DNA of 64,000 nt from Leptodactylus fallax (Eukaryota; Chordata; Amphibia; Anura; Leptodactylidae): positions 6,949,501 through 7,013,500 of the forward strand of contig CAMRHE010000067.1 in the NCBI GenBank assembly GCA_947044405.1, read 5' to 3'. A program made the position numbers and the translations under genes. Positions 57,982-64,000 of the stretch are shown in pieces. The first letter of the stretch is position 1. Every line of letters begins with the position of its first letter. Below the pieces are notes generated by a model, which searched no databases, was not told the origin of the DNA, and was given only the letters and a program-made list of their open reading frames with translations.

Positions 57982-59546
57982 CAGTCATGGCCAAAAGTTT
58001 TGAGAATGATACAAATATTAATTTTTACAAAGTCTACTGCTTCAGTTTTTATAATGGCAATTTGCATATACTCCAGAATGTTATAAAGAGTGATCAGCTT
58101 AACAGCAATTACTTGCAAAGTCAATATTTGCCTAGAAAATGAACTTTATCCCCCAAAACACATTTCAACATCATTGCAGCCCTGCCTTAAAAGGACCACC
58201 TAACATCGTTTCAGTGATTGCTCCATTAACACAGGTGTGGGTGTTGATGAGGACAGGGCTGGAGATCAATCTGTCATGATTAAGTAAGAATGACACCACT
58301 GGACACTTTAAAAGGAGGCTGGTACTTGCCATCATTGTTTCTCTTCTGTTAACCATGGTTATCTCTAAAGAAACACGTGCAGTCATCATTGCACTGCACA
58401 AAAATGGCCTAACTGGGAAGAGTATTGCAGCTAGAAAGATTGCACCTCAGTCAACAATCTATCGCATCATCAAGAACTTCAAGGAGAGAGGTTCCATTGG
58501 TGCCAAAAAGGCTCCAGGGCACCCAAGAAAGACCAGCAAGCGGCAGGACCGTCTCTTAAAAGTGTTTCAGCTGCGGGATCGGGCTACCAGCAGTGCAGAG
58601 CTTGCTGAGGAATGGCAGCAGGCAGGTGTGAGTGCATCTGCACGCACTGTGAGGCGGAGACTCTTGGAGCAAGGCCTGGTCTCAAGGAGGGCAGCAAAGA
58701 AGCCACTTCTCTCCAGAAAAAACATCAGGGACAGACTGATATTCTGCAAAAGGTACAGGGAGTGGACTGCTGAGGACTGGGGTAAAGTCATTTTCTCTGA
58801 TGAATCCCCTTTTCGATTGTTTGGAACATCTGGAAAACAGCTTATTCGGAGAAGAAGAGGTGAGCGCTACCACCAGTCTTGTCTCATGCCAACTGTAAAG
58901 CATCCTGAAACCATTCATGTGTGGGGTTGCTTCTCAGCCAAGGGAATCGGCTCTCTCACAGTCTTGCCTAAAAACACAGCCATGAATAAAGAATGGTACC
59001 AGAATGTCCTCCAAGAGCAACTTCTCCCAACCGTCCAAGAGCAGTTTGGCGCTCAACAATGCCTTTTCCAGCATGATGGAGCACCTTGCCATAAAGCAAA
59101 GGTGATAACTAAATGGCTCAGGGAACAAAACATAGAGATTTTGGGTCCATGGCCTGGAAACTCCCCAGATCTTAATCCCATTGAGAACTTGTGGTCAATC
59201 ATCAAGAGACGGGTGGACAAACAAAAACCAACAAATTCAGACAAAATTAAAGCATTGATTCTGCAAGAATGGACTGCTATCAGTCAGGATTTGGTCCAGA
59301 AGTTGATTGAGAGCATGCCAGGGAGAATTGCAGAGGTCCTGAAGAAGAAGGGTCAACACTGCAAATATTGACTTGCTGCATTAACTCATTCTAACTGTCA
59401 ATATAAGCTTCTGTTACTCATAATATGAATGCAATTCTATTTCTGTATGTGATAAAAACATCTGACAAACACACAAAAACCAGAGGGCAGCAGATCATGT
59501 GAAAATATAATATTTGTGTCATTCTCAAAACTTTTGGCCATGACTG
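57982..59546 (+). mobile_element. Intact Tc1/mariner transposon, DD35E type, copy 2 (1565 bp)
   Basis: It has the same termini as copy 1. TA duplications lie at 57980-57981 and 59547-59548. It sits inside one 53-bp satellite unit at CACTATG|TA|GTGTACAG, so the empty site can be read directly. It is two bases shorter than copy 1 because of one 2-bp indel in the 3' region. Confidence 0.97.
58355..59371 (+). CDS. Tc1-type transposase, DD35E, intact, 338 residues (copy 2)
   Basis: It has the same architecture and catalytic residues as the product at 32244 (D149, D241, E277). It differs at three residues: R56H, G76R and I227V. R56H changes the AT-hook-like GRPRK to GHPRK, between the two DNA-binding domains, and might weaken DNA contact. 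The three coding differences between the copies are all amino-acid changing. There are no stops or frameshifts. ATG 58355 is the first in-frame start. It is antisense to the inferred host gene. It may be active; which residue is ancestral at each site is unknown. Confidence 0.95.
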   Translation: MVISKETRAVIIALHKNGLTGKSIAARKIAPQSTIYRIIKNFKERGSIGAKKAPGHPRKTSKRQDRLLKVFQLRDRATSSAELAEEWQQAGVSASARTVRRRLLEQGLVSRRAAKKPLLSRKNIRDRLIFCKRYREWTAEDWGKVIFSDESPFRLFGTSGKQLIRRRRGERYHQSCLMPTVKHPETIHVWGCFSAKGIGSLTVLPKNTAMNKEWYQNVLQEQLLPTVQEQFGAQQCLFQHDGAPCHKAKVITKWLREQNIEILGPWPGNSPDLNPIENLWSIIKRRVDKQKPTNSDKIKALILQEWTAISQDLVQKLIESMPGRIAEVLKKKGQHCKY

Positions 59547-59548
59547 TA

Positions 59549-61783
59549 GTGTACAGAGCTGTAATGAGATTGCTTGCAGTAACTTTCTCAGCCACTATGT
59601 AGTGTACAGAGCTGTAATGAGATTGCTTGCAGTAATTTTCTCAGCCACTCCGTAGTGTACAGAGCTGTAATGAGAATGCTCGCAGTAACTTTCTCAGCCA
59701 TTACACAGTGTTCAGAGCTGTAAAGAGAATGCTCGCAGTAACTTTCTCAGCCACTATGTAGTGTTCAGAGCTGTAATGAGATTGCTTGCAGTAACTTTCT
59801 CAGCCACTACGTAGTGTACAGAGCTGTAATGAGAATGCTCACAGTAACTTTCTCAGCCATTACACAGTGTACAGAGCTGTAATGAGATTGCTCGCAGTAA
59901 CTTTCTCAGCCACTATGTAGTGTACAGAGCTGTAATGAGAATGCTCGCAGTAACTTTCTCAGCCATTACACAGTGTACAGAGCTGTAATGAGATTGCTCG
60001 CAGTAACTTTCTCAGCCACTATGTAGTGTTCAGAGCTGTAATGAGATTGCTTGCAGTAACTTTCTCAGCCACTACGTAGTGTACAGAGCTGTAATGAGAT
60101 TGCTTGCAGTAACTTTCTCAGCCACTATGTAGTGTTCAGAGCTGTAATGAGATTGCTCACAGTAACTTTCTCAGCCACTATGTAGTGTTCAGAGCTGTAA
60201 TGAGATTGCTTGCAGTAACTTTCTCAGCCATTACACAGTGTACAGAGCTGTAATGAGATTGCTTGCAGTAATTTTCTCAGCCACTCCGTAGTGTACAGAG
60301 CTGTAATGAGAATGCTCACAGTAACTTTCTCAGTCATTACACAGTGTTCAGAGCTGTAATGAGAATGCTCACAGTAACTTTCTCAGTCACTATGTAGTGT
60401 ACAGAGCTGTAATGAGATTGCTTGCAGTAACTTTCTCAGCCACTATGTAGTGTTCAGAGCTGTAATGAGATTGATTGCAGTAACTTTCTCAGCCACTCCG
60501 TAGTGTACAGAGCTGTAATGAGACTGCTCGCAGTAACTTTCTCAGTCACTATGTAGTGTACAGAGCTGTAATGAGATTGCTTGCAGTAACTTTCTCAGCC
60601 ATTACACAGTGTACAGAGCTGTAATGAGAATGCTCACAGTAACTTTCTCAGCCATTACACAGTGTTCAGAGCTGTAATGAGAATGCTCACAGTAACTTTC
60701 TCAGCCACTATGTAGTGTACAGAGCTGTAATGAGATTGCTTGCAGTAATTTTCTCAGCCACTCCGTAGTGTACAGAGCTGTAATGAGAATGCTCACAGTA
60801 ACTTTCTCAGCCATTACACAGTGTTCAGAGCTGTAATGAGAATGCTCGCAGTCACTTTCTCAGCCACTATGTAGTGTACAGAGCTGTAATGAGATTGCTT
60901 GCAGTAACTTTCTCAGCCACTACGTAGTGTACAGAGCTGTAATGAGATTGCTTGCAGTAACTTTCTCAGCCACTATGTAGTGTTCAGAGCTGTAATGAGA
61001 TTGCTCACAGTAACTTTCTCAGCCACTATGTAGTGTACAGAGCTGTAATGAGATTGCTTGCAGTAACTTTCTCAGCCACTAGTATTGTACAGAGCTGTAA
61101 TGAGAATGCTCACAGTAACTTTCTCAGCCATTACACAGTGTACAGAGCTGTAATGAGATTGCTCGCAGTAACTTTCTCAGCCACTATGTAGTGTACAGAG
61201 CTGTAATGAGAATGCTCGCAGTAACTTTCTCAGCCACTATGTAGTGTACAGAGCTGTAATGAGAATGCTCACAGTAACTTTCTCAGCCATTACACAGTGT
61301 ACAGAGCTGTAATGAGAATGATTGCAGTAACATTCTCAGCCACTATGTAGTGTACAGAGCTGTAATGAGATTGCTCGCAGTAACTTTCTCAGCCACTATG
61401 TAGTGTTCAGAGCTGTAATGAGATTGCTTGCAGTAACTTTCTCAGCCACTATGTAGTGTACAGAGCTGTAATGAGATTGCTCGCAGTAACTTTCTCAGCC
61501 ACTATGTAGTGTTCAGAGTTGTAATGAGAATTGCTTGCAGTAACTTTCTCAGTCACTCCGTAGTGTACAGAGCTGTAATGAGAATGCTCGCAGTAACTTT
61601 CCCAGCCACTATGTAGTGTACAGAGCTGTAATGAGATTGCTTGCAGTAACTTTCTCAGCCACTATGTAGTGTACAGAGCTGTAATGAGAATGATCGCAGT
61701 AACTTTCTCAGCCACTATGTAGTGTACAGAGCTGTAATGAGAATGATTGCAGTAACTTTCTCAACCACTACACAGTGTATGGA
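59549..61783. repeat. 53-bp satellite array, right block (about 42 copies)
   Basis: It continues the array after the transposon. The order of unit variants from about 59633 to 60590 matches that of 56318 to about 57330, one unit apart in length. The last unit decays at ACCACTACACAGTGTATGGA (about 61763). Confidence 0.97.
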
Positions 61784-62286
61784 GCTGTAGAGTTCTGCTA
61801 CGTTGCGGCTTAGGCAAACATTGCTGAGGATGGGTCCATAGTAAAGTTGCATGACATCCACTTTATGCATAGTATGTAAATTTCTCTTTGGAGTCTACCT
61901 CGACAATGTTCTCTGAAATTACAGTAATATATATATTTGATATAGTTTTTTTTTTTTTTTTTTGTGATACAGTCCCCAACTGATGTTCAAGGGGTTAAAT
62001 CACTAAAGAAACTTATCAACTATCCACAGGATAGGGAATAAGTATCAGATCACTGGGAGTCAGACCACTGGGACCCCCATTGAGCAGGAGAATGGGGAAC
62101 AGAAAGCCCCTCTGAAGTCTGGGAATAAAACACCTGTGCACTTGCATGACCAGTGCTCCATTCACTTCTACAGGGATTCTGGGACTGCAATATCCAGTAG
62201 CCCCATAGAACTGAATAGAAAAGCCGGTTGCGCAACTGCACTGCTGCGTCATTCATAAGAAAGATTAATTTTTGTTCTCCTTCTCA
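61784..62286. other. Intronic sequence with a family D repeat fragment (about 62020-62240)
   Basis: CACAGGATAGGGAATAAGTA and CAGATCACTGGGAG mark a dispersed frog-type repeat also seen near 5860. A T-run lies at 61943-61963. The open frames here derive from the repeat. Confidence 0.45.
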
Positions 62287-62577
62287 TTGCATCCTTCCAT
62301 AGTTTCTGCTCCACCGATTCCAGCACAGTTGGAATTTTTTCTCTAGCCCCCACCATTTACAAGCAATCATTTCTCTTAGCTTCAGTATGATTATGACCTC
62401 TACTGTCAGATGGGCAGTCCTGAGCTGGAGCAGATGGGAAGGGACCGCCCACCTGACTGACAGTAAAGAGTGTAGTTGTGCAGAAACTAACCAAAGCAAA
62501 TGCTCTGAAACGGTGGTGGCTAGAGAAAAAAATCCAACTGTGCCAGTATCAATGGGGTAGCAGCTTTAGAAGGATGC
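62287..62577. mobile_element. Foldback repeat (about 290 bp)
   Basis: The right arm, GGTGGTGGCTAGAGAAAAAA and ATCCAACTGTGCCAG, is the inverted copy of the left arm. Arms are about 75 bp. The 100-residue frame at 62478-62780 starts in this repeat. Confidence 0.65.
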
Positions 62578-63339
62578 CAGGAGTTGGAATGGTTGAAGAT
62601 GGTGAAAGGTCCTCTGTAATAGACACCTCACTACAAATGTCAAAAACCTTTGAAACTGTTCTAGCTTCTGTGGGATATGCCATGGAGGCCACAAGTCACA
62701 ATTTACCGAATCAGCTAGTAACGTCCTGGTGCCAGATATCAAAGGTCACCTTCAAAAGTCTTGTAGAGTCCATGTCTTAATAGGTCAAAGGGATTTTGGT
62801 GTCATGAAGAAGACCTACACAATATTATCCAAGCAGTTTTAATATTATGTCTGAATGGTGTATATGTCAGAATTGCTTAAAATGTACAACGCCACAGAAG
62901 ACAATGTCACTACAGAACTAATAGCTACACAGCCATGTCGATCTTGCACAGTGGTGACATTGACATGTTCCTGTGACTCTAGGTGCCCATTGTCTATACA
63001 ATCCCTTCCTTGTCTCTGACTTCCTTCCCTTACTTGTCTCTGACTGACACAATAGGAAACATTCTGGGCTCTTCGAGCTCCCATTCCCCAAATATATTGC
63101 ATGAAAGGCCAGTAAAATATTTCTGATAATTCTTAGGAGGTGTCTTAGAGTTTCCCTTAGGAAGCAAAGCTGTCATAATCTGGAAAGCAGACACGGCTTA
63201 TTTCAGAAGATCTTGTCGCTGTGTTCAGTATCTAAAGTCTGCTAGAAAAATGGCATTTCTGATAAAAACCAACCATATTGGCTTTCACTGTATTACTAGG
63301 AAATGTCAATATGGTTGGTTATTTGGTTGGTAAAGTTGG
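62578..63339. other. Unassigned intronic sequence
   Basis: No gene was seen. A small hairpin (AACCAACCATATTG arms) lies at about 63267-63324. Confidence 0.4.
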
Positions 63340-63500
63340 GGTCATATCTGCATCAGAGTCTCCATTTGGAGATCTGTCACAGGGGCATTGAAAATCACCA
63401 GACAAAAAAGTCGCCTGGCGGTTTCAGTTTAGAAGTACGGACACCCAAAGGATCCCATTATAGTCAATAGGTCCTTCAGGCTCCGCATGTCTGCTTGCCC
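63340..63500. repeat. MITE-like repeat fragment
   Basis: GGATCCCATTATAGTCAATA, GGTCCTTCAGGCTCCG and GCGGTTTCAGTTTAGAAGTA match the 31050-31270 type. Confidence 0.5.
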
Positions 63501-63558
63501 ATTGGAAATTTCTTTTTATTTCATTACCTATATTTTGACTATGCTATGAACATTTCCT

Positions 63559-63858
63559 TAAAGTGGACCTTTTGTGTCCTCATAGATGTGTGGTATTATA
63601 TACTGCCAGAAAGCTGAATTCAGCGCACCGATATGAGCCCCGGTGCTGGAGATATTGGTGCTGTTAGTTTAGGTGTCGATATCTCCCCACTGTCAGAAGG
63701 GTGGGCTTTACCGCTCAGCGTCATCGCTAGGTTGTGAGGAACGCCTTGTACTGTCAGGGGGGCGTTCTCCAGCACCGGGGCACGTATTGGGAATTCAGTG
63801 CACTGTTGGCTTTATAATATTGTACATCTCTGAGGTCGTAAAAGTTCCTCTTTAAAAG
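63559..63858. mobile_element. Foldback MITE (about 300 bp)
   Basis: The arms are inverted copies: GCTGAATTCAGCGCACCGA and CCCCGGTGCTGGAGA on the left, and the reverse of CTCCAGCACCGGGG and GAATTCAGTGCACTG on the right. They extend out to TTAAAG ends. It is non-coding. Confidence 0.7.
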
Positions 63859-64000
63859 CAATGCCCACCTTGACAACTATCGCTATTCATCAATGAGCTC
63901 AATGCAGCAACTTTGTAGATAATTTAATCGATTTAATTAATAATTAAACTCTCTCTGTGCAGATCACTGGTGGGGATTTAACAATCTTGGTGCTTAGTAC

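Larger units (their letters stand above)
25064..64000 (-). other. PTPRN2: Intron upstream of the PTPRN2 exon (partial)
   Basis: On the minus strand this stretch ends in a polypyrimidine tract and AG acceptor at 25065-25064. It extends at least 38.9 kb with no recognised exon. It holds both intact DD35E transposons, the 53-bp satellite and the GATA array. The call depends on the exon assignment. Confidence 0.6.

Noticed and set aside
55903..61783. Regular repeats suggesting a CRISPR-like array
   Set aside because: Units abut directly with no unique spacers, the period is 53 bp throughout, and the genome is eukaryotic. It is a satellite.
62016..62780. Frames near 62.0-62.8 kb as a small gene
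   Set aside because: They start inside dispersed and foldback repeats and show no conserved motif.

Overview
The window is vertebrate nuclear DNA, most likely from an anuran amphibian and probably a neobatrachian frog. The evidence is AT-rich, intron-like DNA with no bacterial-style gene packing, several Tc1/mariner families, TTAA-flanked and TAA/TTA-flanked miniature elements, hAT elements with 8-bp target duplications, V-SINE and CR1/L2-type LINE tails, and long satellite arrays. The repeat style looks frog-like from memory; no database was searched.

Only one host-gene segment was recognised. It is a 114-nt exon on the minus strand (24950-25063) with good splice sites. It encodes part of the luminal RESP18-like region of receptor-type tyrosine-protein phosphatase N2 (PTPRN2, phogrin). 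If this is right, the rest of the window is two very large PTPRN2 introns: at least 24.9 kb downstream of the exon (to the left) and at least 38.9 kb upstream (to the right). No second exon was found by eye.

Layout. 0.8-2.1 kb: a piggyBac-like non-autonomous element ending in a chain of hairpins. 3.5-4.3 kb: three head-to-tail MITEs. 6.8-8.4 kb: a frameshifted DD38E Tc1-type element. 9.3-10.3 kb: a 43-bp minisatellite. 15.8-21.7 kb: LINE, V-SINE, a deleted Tc1, a hAT end, and a possible gag relic split by a foldback MITE. 23-27 kb: the exon among foldback MITEs. 31.8-34.6 kb: an intact DD35E Tc1-type transposon inside a short tandem repeat, with an inverted repeat partner downstream. 35.9-42.7 kb: more MITEs, a second piggyBac-family copy, a Tc1 5' remnant and a hAT element. 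45.0-45.6 kb: a large ATCT/GATA microsatellite. 50.6-51.5 kb: a hAT element carrying a 32-bp tandem repeat. 55.9-61.8 kb: an array of about 81 copies of a 53-bp satellite unit, split by a second intact DD35E transposon about 0.5% different from the first. 62.0-63.9 kb: foldback elements.

The only full-length open reading frames that look real are the two 338-residue transposases, both antisense to the host gene. No novel multi-gene system was found. The most notable points are the young, apparently intact transposon pair, the satellite array with duplicated variant order, and the diagnostic host exon.
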